64,000 nucleotides of DNA from Neelides folsomi (lineage: Eukaryota > Arthropoda > Collembola > Neelipleona > Neelidae). Shown here piece by piece: positions 42,229 through 55,700 of the stretch; the first letter of the stretch is position 1; each line of letters opens with the position of its first letter. The notes beneath the pieces are model-generated. The model was given only the letters and a program-made list of their open reading frames with translations, was not told where the DNA came from and ran no database searches. The stretch spans positions 1-64,000 of the forward strand of contig JAQGBZ010000159.1 in assembly GCA_034687125.1 (NCBI GenBank). The letters are read 5' to 3'. The position numbers and the translations under genes were made by a program.

Positions 42229-42668
42229 ATGTCGAAGACAAACAAGAAAATTGAAGGACGTGGAAAGGTGATTATCATGCTAAAAGAATTAAATTACAAT
42301 ACGCCCTATGCATTATGTTGCTTACGATTTAGGAAAAATGCAAAAAAGTGATGATCCTTTCTAATCTAATATGACAATTTTATGTATAACTTGAATAACT
42401 TCATTTAGAAACCGGAGTCCAAGAGAGAGGAGTTTCGCACATATCTCGAAAAGTCTGGTCTAATGGATGCACTCACGAGGGTCCTTGTCAAACTCTATGA
42501 AGATACGGAAAAGCCAAAGAGACCGATTGAATTCTTTGTTGAAAATCTCACAGACGACGTTCACAGAATGTCTGAACTTGAATCTCAACACATGGAGATG
42601 TTCCAATTGAGGTCTGATGTGAGTGAACCATTCTTTGATCAAATCATAAGATTATTTTAATTATAATA

Positions 42669-42713
<45 letters not shown>

Positions 42714-42992
42714 CTTGTACAATTTATTTAGGCCAATAAAATATGTAAAATTATAATAAATGCATATTTTGATAATCAGTAAAAAAAATTATCTATTTCG
42801 CGTTTATTGATTTTGTTACATTTAAAACAATATTTATGATTTCATTATTTTTGCTCTTGTTAGCTCCAATCACTGGAAGAAGAAAATAAGCATCTGCGTC
42901 GTCGGTTAGAAAAATTAACTCTGAAGAACAAAGAAAAGGAAGAAGTCGCAGAATTTGGCGCTGATGATCCGTCGGTTACGACTATATTATAA
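42229..42992 (+). CDS. MYCBP: c-Myc-binding protein (MYCBP/AMY-1)
   Basis: MYCBP is a small helical adapter first found as a Myc partner and also tied to A-kinase anchoring and ciliary complexes. Exons 42229-42267, 42409-42618 and 42864-42992 encode 125 residues. The core KREEFRTYLEKSGLMDALTR is the family signature (vertebrate form: SKREQFRRYLEKSGVLD), followed by VLVKLYEDTEKPKRPIEFF and a C-terminal coiled coil (LEEENKHLRRRLEKLTLKNK). The protein is slightly longer than the usual 103 residues, with a Lys-rich N-terminal extension of 13 residues from the first exon. Intron 2 holds a long AT microsatellite. Confidence 0.93.
42671..42711. repeat. (AT)n microsatellite in MYCBP intron 2
   Basis: About 20 uninterrupted TA units, self-complementary. 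Confidence 0.97.
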
Positions 42993-45782
42993 ATGAGCCC
43001 AAGTGAAAGTCGATTGAAGAAGTTTAAGAGGTCAAGACTAACTTCTACGTGTTCTGATTCCCTGTAAAATGATCAATAAATACTATAAGAGTATATACTT
43101 ATGAGAGCATTATAACATGCTTTGCAAATTGTTAATTCATTTTCAACCAAAGCAAAGGGGGGATTATTATTCCTGTATATTCGTATTTTTTTACAATTCT
43201 TTTATATGTTACGTATTTTAATCAAAATACATAATAGTAATAGGTAACAGTAACAGAGTAATAGTACATGTAATGCAGACGACATTCCTTCTTACATACC
43301 GATACCCGCTCTAATATTAATATTGCAAATACTCTACATACTCAGTATATGTAATTAGTAATTACAATATTGTTGAGCTATACAAATATGCGATAGAACG
43401 ATCCCTATGTCCCTAAGCCCTAAAACTATTTAGGTAAATGCATTTAATACATATACCTTTCCCATTCACTTGTCACTTCTTATTACATATTATGTTATTA
43501 CACAATCTTTATTCATTGAGCTTTAGATTATCTGTTTGTCTTATAATGTGACATTATACAGATCTTTAATTTTAACCAATATAATAACTACCTATTTGTG
43601 TGTATCAATCAGTATACAGTACACTCACACACTAATATTATTTCAATAAACGTTCATAAAACCTTTTTTTACATTTTATTCAATTGTGATAAACTTATAT
43701 AATTATTACACTTTTATGACATCGTAACTGACGACCGCCGACTGATGTGACCGACTCATTATCCGAAACAAAAAACGATTTCTCATTCATATACACGTAC
43801 TAACTCTATCTTTAAAAACAGACATTAAATATAACCGTATTCATATCTTATTAATTTGACTCATTCTTGTTTTTTATTTATCTGTGTATCATATTTGTTT
43901 GGCGTAATATGCGTAATCGTATATGTTAATGAGAGATAAATGAGTAATATTAGCTATAACATGTTATACATAAATATTTAAAAATAAATCCAATATAAAA
44001 TGTAATAGAGCTTGTTGAGGGCATGTGGGTTGCGTGTGGGGAATGCTGGGCAATGTAAGTGCAATGAAAACTAAAACCATTGCATTTCTCTCCCTTGCAC
44101 TCTCCAGAGCACACCAACGAACAACTGTGAACAACTCGTTTGGAGTTGAATTCAATCACCTCACAGTTGATCATCCCGTTGTCCCGTTCTCTTCCTCCCA
44201 AATACTCTCTTTGTTAATTGTTCCCTCAAAGTAAAGACAAAGTTCACCGCGACCACGACTGAAGATGACCAGCTTCAAAGACACTTCACAAATTATGAAA
44301 TTATAAAACTACAAATTATTGTCGACAATCATCTGTACAATCAGTGGGATCTTTATGTATATAGTTTACAATAATAACTTGGCCTAGACCAAATTGCCAA
44401 TCAACCCCTCTCATCAAATGTAAGAATTAATTTTATTATTTACTTTTTTAACATTTCTTCATTCTTGTTTCAAATTTCATAAATAAAAGAACACGGGCAT
44501 GGGAGGTATCAAGTTCATTTTTCTATTTAGGTTAAATTCTCCATTGCTCATATCTTTTGATTACAGACAATCTTTTGTGTAATGCAAGCGTAGTAAAAAA
44601 ATTTACCCAACCTTATTATCATCATTTATTATCTAAATTTTACTTTATTATGAGTCTAGAATATCCTATTTAATTTATAAGAGAAATATTTATAATGGTT
44701 TTCATTCGTCAACCGAATAGCATAATGTAGACTTGCAATTTAAAGTATATTTTTAACTATATCGATATTTAATTTTACTTGGGCGACATTATTCCCAAGA
44801 ATTAAAGGATTTTATAACTTTGCCTCAAATACCCTTAAAATATTATTTTTAAATGCAACATTGCTTTAATTATTTGGAACGTCTACTTAAATTTATTTCA
44901 ACTTACTATAATACCTATAGGTAGAGTTTAAAAATATCTTGATATAATGGGATTGTAACATCAAAGGCATCTAATGTATAGACAGTTATTTTGTATAACG
45001 ATTCAAGCATTATTATGAATATAAGTACATGTAAATTCGGTTCGTTCATAGACCTTTAAGACATTGACTCCACAAGGAATACTTTTTATGAATCATGACA
45101 AGACAATAAATGCTTGATATCCAACGGGATTTTTTCGAGCTCTTCTTGAGCAGAGCAATCAAGGCTTTAAAGATATACCTTTACATACAGAGTATTATTA
45201 TGCAGGTAGTTACATTGAAATAGTTGTTTTCGTCTATAGAGTTACTATCATGGGGACTTGTGTATGTTGTGCATGATCAGTGGAAGAGCAGGAATATACG
45301 GTACACACAATACAATAGGCAAATGCCGTTTCTCCATATTAGTTGGACCCTTTAAATATTATGTTTAATGAATTTTATAACACGACTACACTTGTTTTAG
45401 GCCCTAAGCAGTTGCCAATTTAATTTCAGGAAGTTCCATACAATGAACCCCGAAAGAAACAATTTTATATTTGAGAATTAAATGAGTTCAGAGTACTAAG
45501 GTTAAAGTTCATTAATAAAGCAAAAAATTATCTTACAGAGGGTATTCCTAAAAATAATTTATAAACTTGTAATATAAACTTATTTTATAAACTTACATCC
45601 TATGTTCATGTTCATAAAGTTTATAAATGTATTTTAATTTATGTATTTACATGAGTCTAATGAGTCACTTATACCAATAATTAGGTAGGTTTTTATGTAT
45701 GTAGTTGATAAATAGCAGGCTTTTTGTATTTCACTCGAGTAATTGCGTTCTTTTTATACTTATAGAGCAAGTGGAGGATCCG
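42993..45782. other. Intergenic region between MYCBP and SPSB3
   Basis: It is mostly AT-rich. A patch at about 44010-44290 is less AT-rich, has a splice donor (GGCAAT then GTAAGT at 44055) and could be the promoter and first exon of SPSB3: ATG CTG GGC AAT there would join in frame to an acceptor at 45767. I would not insist on this. No repeats or RNA genes are recognised. Confidence 0.4.
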
Positions 45783-47657
45783 ATGGGAACGATGAGCGAT
45801 GAGTGCTGGAGAGAAATGGAGTGGAATTGGGACAGGACATTGGGAGAGTCATCGACCACTGTGTTTAAAAACAACGACTGTGACGTAAGTGGATTAAAGT
45901 CTGAGGACATCGTGAACTATTTAAGTGATTAAGATAAATTATGATCATTTCAAGACTGTTGACATGTCTATACGTATATAGATCACTTTCAATCCCGGCT
46001 TTTCCGTTGGTACTGTTGCTGTCAGAGGAGCATCTCCTTTAAGAAAGGGTTATCACCACTATTGGGAGGTTAAGCCCAATCGATGCATTTAACCCTTATT
46101 AATACTATACCAATTTAACGCAATCAAAGGCTGCTTATTCACTCTAATTTCTTCAATATGTTTCCTGATTTAGATAATCATTGTTTTTGTTTTCATTTAT
46201 TTAGGTCAAAATGTCAACAGAGGTGTATGGGACAGATATGGTGAGTCTTTTTCTATTATGTTTAATCCATGATCTTATTAGAAATTTATTAAATAAATAA
46301 GAGATAATATTCATATATTAATAGTATTTTTATGTCTCTATTAAACGTAGATTATTTTATATTTAATCAAATTATCAATAAGATAATACCGTATTTTTAA
46401 TATAAAATATTACATTTAAATAAACCTATTTATGTAAATGATAAAAATTATTTAATTTAATGTTTTAGATGATTGGTGTTGGTGCTGAAAATATCAATTT
46501 AAAACGATTTTCACACTCATTCGTCAGCTTCCTTGGATTTGACGAACATTCTTGGGGTCTTTCTTACACTGGTGAAGTGAAACACAAAGGGGAATCCACT
46601 CGCTACATGGACCCTTTTGGCCAAAATGCAGTCATAGGAGTTCATTTGGACTTGTGGCAAGGCACTGTGGAATTTTATTTAAATGGCCAACCCCAAGGTG
46701 AGCCAATTTCAACATCAAAGCTCATCCTCACAATACAAGTCTTCTTTATAAATACAATACTGATGGAGAGATTAAGAGAGAGAAATGAAAAGAAAGATAG
46801 GAATCAACGTCCTTCCTTACTCTTCTTTATGTTTTCCTTTTCATAGGGAAGTTTGCAAAGATTTTGTTTTCTTTGACAGGGGTTGCCTTCAAAGGACTCC
46901 ACGGTGTGAACCTGTATCCAATGATCTCGAGCACCGCGGCAAGGAGCGGGATGAACCTCATTTTTGCAAAGAGTTACCCGCAGAGTCTCCAACTCCAGAC
47001 GATACTTTCCCTTGGGAGATCCTTGGTATTGCCTGGGAACACCACGTTGTTCAGTTTCCTCTTTCTACCTCCTGGTGAGTTCACGAGTTGACCTTTTGAA
47101 CCTTCTTACTTTCCTTCCAGACTATTCATTCAATATTTTACAAATAACGAATTGATTCGTAATATTTTACATAAATTAAATTATTTGAACAGAGACTGCA
47201 AGAGATATAAATCCATTATTATGTTATCACTACTTGATTATCGCTGTCCAATCTTTTCAGTACATTATGAATTTATTATTTTTCTTACATGCTGGAGAAC
47301 ACAGTATAATATTACTAGTTTTAATAGCCATAAACTAACGATAACTTTAAGGTTAGTTTTAGTTAGTACTAAAATGATTATAATTCTAAATTCTAATCAA
47401 TTCCAGGACTTCGGACATGGTTGCAAAACAATTATTGGTGGATCAATGGAAAGAGTGCGGCAAATGAAAAGGTTGAGTGTCCAAAGTCTATAGTTACGCA
47501 TACGAAACGGATCAAAAAAGAGGTAGAAACCAAGGTTCAAGAAGGAGTCAAGACGAGGAGCATGACCAAAAAAGAAGAAGAAATAGCAAGTTCAAGCAAA
47601 CGAATGTGTCTTCGTTCCCAAACGAAGAATAAAAAGAACGGGAATAAAAAAAACTAA
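45783..47657 (+). CDS. SPSB3: SPRY domain-containing SOCS box protein 3 (SPSB3)
   Basis: SPSB3 is a substrate receptor for a cullin-RING ubiquitin ligase: the SPRY domain binds substrate and the SOCS box recruits elongin B/C and a cullin. Exons 45783-45884, 45982-46068, 46205-46240, 46469-46697, 46880-47074 and 47407-47657 encode 299 residues from the first good ATG. Matching blocks are WREMEWNWDRTL, VYGTDMMIGVGAENINL, FDEHSWGLSYTGEVKHKG, IGVHLDLWQGTVEFYLNG, LYPMISSTAARSGM and the SOCS-like LPPGLRTWLQN. The C-terminus is a long Lys/Glu/Ser tail not shared with the vertebrate protein. The N-terminus is uncertain: the reading frame is open upstream of the chosen ATG to the acceptor at 45765, so an upstream coding exon may exist. 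Confidence 0.88.
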
Positions 47658-49740
47658 CATGGTATAAAAAGAGTTATAAGTAAGCCAAGTCTCAGTTCTC
47701 AAAATCCACATTAATTATGTATATTTATTTATTTATAAGCTAAGAAGTTAAAAGCTTATTATTTATTTAAGTACGTCGTTTAGTTTAATATCATAAATAA
47801 CCATTTTAATGAAGCAAAGCAAATTTAGTATTATCATTTTTACCTGTAAATTAACAATAAATACGCAATTTTTTTTACTCAAGTATATATTTTGCAATAT
47901 ATAGCTTATCAAATATTTTACATTTACTTAAGAATTCTCATTTTTAAATAAGTTAAAAGAATTTTATTTAGTCCATAATTTTATAATAGATTAATCTATC
48001 TTATATTATATAGAAAATAGTATAAATATTGAAAAATTTGTTGCATATTTCAGCAGTGACCAAGTCAATTCCATAAGTGATATCAAAGCAAAGCGAGCCA
48101 AACTGATGGAATTTCCTTTCTGGAACATTTTAAGCTCGAGCGTAGTTACTTAATGTTTACAATTTCATAAAGCCTTTTGAAATTTAATGGCAACTCAATT
48201 AATTTAAATATAATCATTAGACCGATTGAAATTGAACAAGACTGAGAAATGAGTTTCTATTCGTATTTATAAGTAATTTTCAGTTCAATATAGCCATTCA
48301 ATGCAAAATTCGTTTAATACACAATTTTATAAACAATTTTAGCGTATTTAATATTTTACTAGTTCGAATAAACACATTTCTACCAAGTGTATCTAACTAG
48401 TCGGGATAATCTTTTTTAAAATATATTAAATTATTTTAACAATTACATACATATTTAATGTATTTGGGATCATTTGCTTAATATTCTTATGGTTCAGAGA
48501 TTTTACAACCCTCTTTTAACTTATTATTAATGCAACTTTACTAATATTTATTGGATATTATTAGTAAAATACAAAATAAATAAGTGTAATCATGTACTAA
48601 TGTACTTTAAAGTGTAATTATTAATTAAATGTAAATTTAGAATTAAATATGATTAAAAATTATCAATTATTAATCTAAGCTGTGTAAAATGATTGATGAA
48701 AAGTACCTAACTTAAATAATTGAAATAAAATGACTTGATTTCAATTTAAAATTTTATTTCGTAAAATAATGCACATTAACATATTTTCTATACAATTTGT
48801 AATAATGATAAAATGCATCTCACTTCATTCATAATTATCTGTAGAAAGTGAATTCTATAACTTTCATAATGACAAAGTAATGTGAAGATGAACAAATAAA
48901 ATTTATATATAGCTCTTAACTTTACCCCAAAAATATAATCAATTTTTTAAATTTTAGAATTACAGATAGGAATAAACTTTCTTGCCGTTATTGTTAAATA
49001 TAATCTTATAATTATTCCATTTTAAAATTGAAACAATTTGTGTTAATATTACATTTATCAACATAATACATACATTGCATAACCTGTGTTTCTCTTTGGA
49101 TTCTTGTTCGAATCGAAGTAATACATAAAATTACTTCTTTTTAATATCAAAAGGTAAAAATATCATTAAAATACTGGCAATTTTTTAAATTCACTTAAAT
49201 TATAATCTAAATAGGAAAGGGATAATACCCAATGGTTGGTTGGTCTGAAAAAATATTTATAAATACAGCTGGTGATGTATGGTATATTGCGTACTCTAAA
49301 AAGATTAGTTTTATGATAATTAATAAGCAACTACACACAAGTTGTTGCAAACAAATATTGTGAAACAAGTAGTGTACTGATTACTAAACTATAAGTTTAT
49401 AACCTATACATAGTCATCATCATCAATTGAATGATCTTTATAAATTAGCGATTATCTAGTTTTGACTAAAATATGATACGGATTATGGAATAAATATAAT
49501 TATAATACGTAGTTGTCTTAATACAAAGTCAGTTAGAAGGTGTATAACTTTAATCTTTAATACATACTAAAAGGTACTTAGGGTTGTATGCATTTTATAC
49601 TGTTTTTGAAATTTTTAGCCATTGCATTGGAGAAACCTGCTATCAATAGTTGTACCGAGAATGATTAAAATTGCTTTTAAGTAATATCTTTTTCTTTAGC
49701 CTCTATGTACTTATTACGTTAAAAATAATAAAAGTTCTTA
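47658..49740. other. Two-kilobase AT-rich region between SPSB3 and TMEM94
   Basis: Both genes end towards this region, so it contains both 3' UTRs. It is about three-quarters A+T and nearly featureless. The exception is 48054-48153, a compositionally distinct 33-codon open stretch after a good splice acceptor (see findings). No other repeat or RNA gene is visible. Confidence 0.5.
48054..48153 (+). other. Exon-like patch after a splice acceptor, possible alternative last exon
   Basis: A pyrimidine-containing acceptor (GCATATTTCAG, ending 48053) precedes an open frame from 48055 that ends with TAA at 48151-48153. It reads SDQVNSISDIKAKRAKLMEF and continues for twelve more residues. Base composition is clearly less AT-rich than on either side. 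The opposite strand is also open here, which weakens the case. It lies 400 bp beyond the SPSB3 stop. Confidence 0.25.
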
Positions 49741-52700
49741 TTAAAATGGAGAATTCATTCCAAGTTTGGTTCCAAAATCAAGGCGAGCCCGTTTCTGGAA
49801 TCGAATATTGAGCCTAGATTAAAAATTCGACATTAGTAATTCCTTTTATATTTAATAACACGTAGAAAATAAGTTAATAATGCAAATTAAATACAAGCAT
49901 GTCCAGATTACACATTTATTATACTCGTAATGGAGTATATCTACATGTATAATTATAATTTGTTGATTGTTGAGATTTGCATATAAAAATATCACTTCAT
50001 GAACTTACTTGATTTCTTGCCTCCTTATGAGTTCATTGATACACAACAAAATCACTATCCAAAAGAAGGCCCATACATAAGAAAAAACTGGGAGCAACTC
50101 AAAGATGCTCAATTTAGTTGATCGCAATTTGACATTAGCGTAGATTAACTGGATACAGACCCTGAAAACTCCCAAATATTCAAATGTAACTCTACCACAA
50201 TATATTAGGTAGGTATATAAAAATAAAATCAATAATTAAAACTTACACAATCAAACAGGTGAAGGACCAATTTTTGTTCATTACTGGGCTTTGTACCCAT
50301 AAATATTTCGATCGGTAAACGAAGCAGGCGGAAATCATTACTAAAAGAAATAACATTAAAAACGATTGAATAATATTTAAAATTTCAGAACAATGGGTAT
50401 ATGGCATTACAAAAACATATCCATGTAATTTTATATAACTTACCAAAATAAAGGACTAGGAAAAATATACAGAATTGTTGCACAAAAAGGAGTTTATCAG
50501 CGTTTTCACAGGCCCATGAAGGGCATTGTGGCGTATGAGTCATATGAGTTGGCCTTTCTTCTAAAAATATAGTTTAATTATTTAAGGCACTTTTGATTAT
50601 TTGTAAGAATTTATCTTAAATTACTAAATACAAAATATATACTTATATTATAAGTACGCAAATTTGACTTTATGATATTGAAATGATTGAAAGGTCTACC
50701 TGGTTTGTGATGAAATATAGGATAAACCCACGAACAATCTGTGTTGTTTAAATTTTGACAGATAAACTTCAAATTGAAAGCTGTAAGAAACAATGAATTC
50801 AAAAGAGATGGGACAAATTTCATTCCATAAAACCAAAATGCATAGACGAACGTCTGAAAAAAATACACACAAATATAATTATCAATATCATACCTTATTA
50901 TCATACACAATTAACCCGAAATTTCAAGTCTTTGTTTGATAATTATCATTAATTACTTGTCTATCAAGTGAACATTGGTTTTTCCAAGAAGCAATCTCCA
51001 TTACTTCTGATTCAATTTTATTCATTATTGAAAAGGGTAGCATCAAGGCAAGAACTGGTATGATAACAAGAGAGAGCCACATTGCATCTCCAATGGTAAA
51101 TACTGGCGGAAGAAGCATCAACATTGACATGAATCCTGCAAATAATTTTTAAAATAAAATATCCCAAAATCCCAATAAATAAATACAAAATGTTTATAAA
51201 TACTTTAAATATTAAAAACATAATTAATTATGTTATTCATCTGCCAAAACCCATTAAAATTTACCCAAAAAGGTGAGTGAAAGTTGGCAGCATAACCAGA
51301 ATTGAATACAATTTCGTACGCAATTATTCATAAAATGTCTGGCAATAGTGATTAAGGTATGGAATGCTACTGGATCATTTTTCTTGAAAAAAAGTGAGCA
51401 AGGTAAACTCGTAAAAAGCATCGCCACTTCCGTCGGAGCTAATTTGTCTTCCGGAGGATGCACAAAACATTCTTGTTTTTGACATGCTTGTGGATACATG
51501 GGTTCAAGTGCAATGCTAAAAATATTATATAAAGATTACGTATATTTACTATCATTGTAAACCTTGCCTTAAAATCAATTGTTTTTAAACAAAATACCTC
51601 GCATCAGCTTGAAGAAACAATCTTCTATTTTCTAAATTTGCAACCGAGCCAATTAGTAGAACAATTTCTCCATAATCTTGCATAATTTTTGTCATCTCAA
51701 TTGCATTGTCAGCTAAAATTTGATAAAATCCATTTTCATAAATATTAAACTTAAATGGTGATTAACTTGTACTCACCATTGCAATCTGTGAAAAGAGACA
51801 CAAGCAGTGGTACATTGTCCACGTTTTCAAGATGTGGTCGAATCTAGAGATATAGAATTAAGATTAGATTGATTTTATTTTTTAACATATCGATGTAAAA
51901 TATTTAAAAAAGATGACTTCTTTTACCTCTTGAATTCCTTTGGGAAGTTTTGCTCGATTCGACATATCAAATCCAAGTGGTGTTGGATGTTCAACTAAAT
52001 CATACATTTCTGTAACGGATTCAGTCGGAGTTAATGATTGTTCATTTCTAAGCCTTGCAAGCGGATTGTTTTCAATTTTCAATTTATTAGGATTTTCAGC
52101 CTCAAGTAGAGGAATTTCTTCAGGCGAAGTCGAGTCACAAATGACTTGAAAACTTTCTGCTGGTGAATTAGGAATGCTTTCACATTTTTCTTTTTTCGCA
52201 TAAGACCCTTTCCTCTTTGGTGGCAAGAGCCGCGGCGGACAAGAAGATTCTCGGAGTTCTTTCGTGGGATCGTGCTCAACATCATCTTTTAATGCAATAA
52301 TTGCAGGAACGGAGCAACTAATTCTTTGAAGTAAACATTGGTTCTGTTCTTCTGATTGATTCACTTCATAAACTGCCGTTGACCTTCGCAAGAATTCCTT
52401 TCTGGCGGTATTCTTCTCGCTTAAGATTCGAAAATCTAAGTTTTTACTGGAAGTTTGATCAAAATCACTTTGATTTCGTGTCTCGCATTCTTGAGGTTCG
52501 TCAGGATCAGATTTTCCGCTCAGACTAATATGGCAATTCCAACCAGATTCAAGTCCCATCTTTTCGGAAAAAATTCTCGAACGAAGCTCATTTTCTTTTG
52601 AAAAGTGAACAAATCGAATGCAGGCTGATGAAAAAAATAATCATGAATTAAACAGAATTCAAAATTGGTAATTGGTCATTATTTCCTTCATACAAAAATA

Positions 52701-55700
52701 TTTAATAAATAATAATAATTTACCTTGATCAAGTTGTTCAATGAATCGAACCTGAAAATTTAAAAAAAGTATGCTTATTCATTCTAGAATAAAAATTACA
52801 GTAAATTCAATAAAATGATTGAACAATAAATTGCAAAAAATTAAATATTTAGTCAAGTTTATACCATTGACAAGATAGCTTGATATTGCATTGTAATCAT
52901 TCCAATAAAAATTTGCTTATTTTGAGAATCAATTGTTCCATCTAAATCGGCTATATCTTTTTCGCTTTTCTTCCTTTCAATGTCAGTCAAATTGACGAGG
53001 CAGTCTATAAATGAAAAGAATTGGTTTGAAAATTTAAAAAATATTTTAATCGATGGGTAATTATATCCTTTTTAACCCATACTTATATAATTTGTATTTA
53101 GTTTTTTTATTATAAGATTACCCGTCGAAGCACTACTATTACGTTTCTCAAAAACTGGCTCGAGAGACTCAATTTGAGGGAAAAGATTGTAAGGTAAAAT
53201 TCCTTTTGATGGATTTAATTCCACGTAAAAAGATGCAAGGTGACTGGAAATCTAAAAAAAGAAGAATCGATACAATAATTTTTACTTAGACATCACATTT
53301 CGTAAATAAAGTTAATTAATTAATTGAATTTACTTTTGCCGTTAGTGGTTTATATGCGAATGCCGAGCAGATTGCACTGAGAGAATTTCTTTGATAAAAA
53401 TCGAGAATTACTTTCCTCTCGTTATTTGTTAAAACTCGTAGGTCTGAACCATCCCAAAAATCTTCACAAGAATCCAAAATCAAATCGCCAGTTCCCTAAT
53501 AAAAAGATATATCATATAAATAAATTAACTTCTTTTGCTTTTGGTACAATATGTTATTGAAATTATTATTATTCAATAATAATATTTCAAAATGTTATTC
53601 TAATGTATGTATTTAGATTACCTGTGCCATTAATTGCAAACTCTGTGTAACCCGCTCTTTAGCCACAATGCTCATCATATGCGGGAAAGCGAACTTTATC
53701 TTTGCCTTTGTCAGTTTATTTCTTGAAATTCCATCGGATTCCTAACGTACAATTTAATAGAAAGTTTAATATAAGAAACTATTTTTGATAAAAAATAATA
53801 ATTTGTTTTATGAATAAAAATATACAATTGATGTCGATTGCAGAAAAACAAAAAAAGTTTAGAAAATAAATTAAAGGCATAAAATGTCTTTACAATATTT
53901 CTAAATGTACAAAGCTCTTGTTCCAATTTGAATGCATCGGTGGCCTTGTCACCAAATCCAATCATTCGAGCAACTTCACATAAACACCTAAATAAACATA
54001 TCAATTATATTGTATTAGTTAGTAAATATCTATAATTTTCATAATTATACATAATACAGATATATTATTTAAAGATAATGTCGAGAAAGTGACTTTACCG
54101 TCGAGATGTAACTGGAACGACAAGGTCATTTCCATTCGTTAGTAACTCATGTGAAATGTGACAATGAAATGCCGAATAAGCTGATCTTGTCTGTATAAAA
54201 CAAATGATTATATAAAATTATATAAAATTACAAGAATCGTGTAAATAAATATTAAAATATGTCAAAACGCGAAATATTTAAAAAAAATTACATTTCGATT
54301 GCAAGTATTTAGCAGGATATTTAATCCAAGTGGCTTCAAATTATAGATGTAATTTTCCCAAGACACATCGTCAAAATTCAATTTAAATGCATTATTAGTA
54401 TCATGAGTAATATCCAAAACAATTGGATTTGATTCCATTCGTTTTGTCTTTGGATCAACATCAGACTTTAAAAAAAATATTTTTTCAGCTGTCGGGTTCG
54501 CCCAGCTGAGAATTCCCTTTTTATCAACACAACAAAGGGCCTAAAATATAAAAAACGTATTAATTATTTTCAATAAACTTATTGCGTAATTAATACTATA
54601 AACGGTAATACTACCGTATAATACTACCTTTAAAATATTTGGTATTTATATTTGAATCTTACGGTAACTGATGCAAGAACATGAAGCAAATTTTGAGACC
54701 TATGAAGTGTCTCTTCCTTCCCTCTAAAGTATTTCCAAATTTCAGTATAAAGTGATTTAAAATTGAGATCAATAGTTTCGGTGCTCGTGTCTTCTTCGCT
54801 GCATTTTTCTTCATATGATTTTTCAGTCTAAATATTAAGAAATTAAGGAATTAATTAAGGAAATTTAAATTAATAGTTATGCTAAAACAATGAAAAACAT
54901 CCTTTCATTTGTTTTATATGAATCAAATGCATTAAATTTTATATAATACCTTCAATAATGATTTAGTACGAAGATTGAAAAAAGTGTGAATTTTGGCATT
55001 GCCGATCGAATGTAAAATAACCCAAATAATCGGTAGGCTGAGTGGAATCAACGGATATGTATATGTCATCGGCTGAAGTAGAAGAAGCTCGCTCATCGGA
55101 GCCACACGGACCCCAAGCCAATTCGGAAGATTAAACATTCGGATCATGCAGATGATAACAAACACCATGAGAGATGTAGGAAGCAAAATACACTCAACTA
55201 GTCGTGAAACGATGTTGTGCCTGCAAATTAATTTTCGTTTCAACCATTATGAATTTTCTACTTGTTTCAATATCAAAAATTATATATTGAAATAAATGTG
55301 AATTGAGAACTTGGGACACACTTACCGCTCTTTGTTGTAAAATGTTGAAGGGCTTTTTCCATATTCATTTAACATGATATCAACCATGTCTAAAAATGGT
55401 GACTCAACCACAACTGCCAGTCTACTTTGCAATGGAACCTAATAAAATAATTATCAAATGATCATTTAAAAAATGTAATTTAGCAAAACATGCATAAATA
55501 AATGTATAAAACATGAAGTAAATGAATTAATTTTAAATCTTACATGAAAACGTGGTCTATTGATGTTTCCTTCATTTCTTTCCATTGAGTTTTTATCCTT
55601 TACAGTGTAATACCCACCGGCGCTTAGAACCTCCTCATTCTAAAATATAAATATGCAATTTAAGCACACTTGAGCAGTAAAAATGAAAAAGTTGATTACA

